DNA from: Glaciecola sp. XM2
GTDB lineage: Bacteria > Pseudomonadota > Gammaproteobacteria > Enterobacterales > Alteromonadaceae
NCBI RefSeq assembly: GCF_018595715.1
Contig: NZ_JAHEOJ010000024.1
Span: forward strand, 248,001 to 312,000
Length of the DNA: 64,000 nucleotides
Direction: 5' to 3'
Part shown: in pieces, positions 63,874 to 64,000 of the stretch
Position numbering within the stretch: position 1 is the first letter of the stretch
Layout of the letters: every line of letters begins with the position of its first letter
The notes under the pieces: generated by a model
What the model saw: the letters and a program-made list of their open reading frames with translations, nothing else
Database searches by the model: none
What the model was told of the DNA's origin: nothing
Translations under genes and position numbers: made by a program

Positions 63874-64000
63874 TTAGCTGTTAATGCCTTTTTGGATAAG
63901 ATATCGATAAGGCGCTTCGTCCACCTGCTGCTTAAGCAAGGTATGCTCCATAAACCGACAAAAGCTGGGCACGTCGCGAGTGGTGGAATGATCATCGGCG
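63874..64000 (-). CDS. tusA: TusA-family sulfur carrier (partial, 3' end only)
   Basis: The last 41 codons are present, and the gene continues off the right edge. The frame reads [17 protein letters not shown] and then [14 protein letters not shown] before the stop, which matches the C-terminal half of TusA/SirA, a small sulfur-relay protein for tRNA thiolation. The conserved N-terminal CPxP cysteine lies outside the window. TusA and the YedF-like paralogs cannot be separated from this part alone. Confidence 0.8.
   Translation of the reverse strand, partial: ADDHSTTRDVPSFCRFMEHTLLKQQVDEAPYRYLIQKGINS

Noticed and set aside
1-64000. CRISPR arrays, tRNA or rRNA genes, insertion sequences and prophage genes
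   Set aside because: No regularly spaced repeats, cloverleaf-like sequences or transposase/integrase motifs were noticed on either strand by reading; a profile search would be needed to exclude small ones.

Overview
The window looks like chromosomal DNA of a marine gammaproteobacterium in or near the Alteromonadaceae. This rests on gene order and protein style: lexA divergent from plsB, ilvY divergent from ilvC next to comM, a caa3-like ctaC-ctaD-ctaG-ctaE cluster, LCAD-type acyl-CoA dehydrogenase, and many small families common in that group. No rRNA, tRNA, CRISPR array or recognisable transposase/integrase was found.

Layout. 1-4 kb: terminal cytochrome c oxidase operon on the minus strand (ctaE cut by the left edge). 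4.2-7.4 kb: SOS repressor lexA with a LexA box, and plsB. 7.4-20.5 kb: branched-chain amino acid genes (ilvA, ilvE, then comM, ilvY, ilvC), interrupted by a foreign-looking block at about 10.33-16.45 kb. 20.6-35.3 kb: efflux pump, acyl-CoA dehydrogenase, DUF2339 membrane protein, DUF481 outer-membrane protein, DsrE protein, vanadium-haloperoxidase-like enzyme, patatin, diguanylate cyclase, carbonic anhydrase, proA and proB. 35.5-47.8 kb: M1 peptidase, unknown exported proteins and a 1365-residue hybrid two-component sensor/regulator. 47.9-64 kb: heme proteins, acuI-like reductase, retropepsin-like protease, MscS channel, a coupled aminotransferase/sulfotransferase pair, ABC1 kinase, DUF proteins, a PAS chemoreceptor, an exported amidohydrolase, a DedA protein and the 3' end of a tusA-like gene at the right edge.

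The most interesting part is the 10.3-16.4 kb block. It is flanked by a 99-bp direct repeat, the 5' end of comM plus its leader: a truncated copy on the left, and the intact comM on the right. Inside are a CcdA/CcdB toxin-antitoxin pair and what looks like a complete export system for two small peptides that the supplied ORFs miss. These are a CvaA/HlyD-type adaptor, two tandem 54-residue double-glycine precursors with almost the same core, a small zinc-ribbon membrane protein (immunity candidate), and a CvaB-type ABC transporter with a C39 leader peptidase. The two cores differ mostly at synonymous positions, so selection appears to maintain the peptide sequence. I read this as an uncharacterised class II microcin/bacteriocin-like locus on a small island at the ilv-comM junction.
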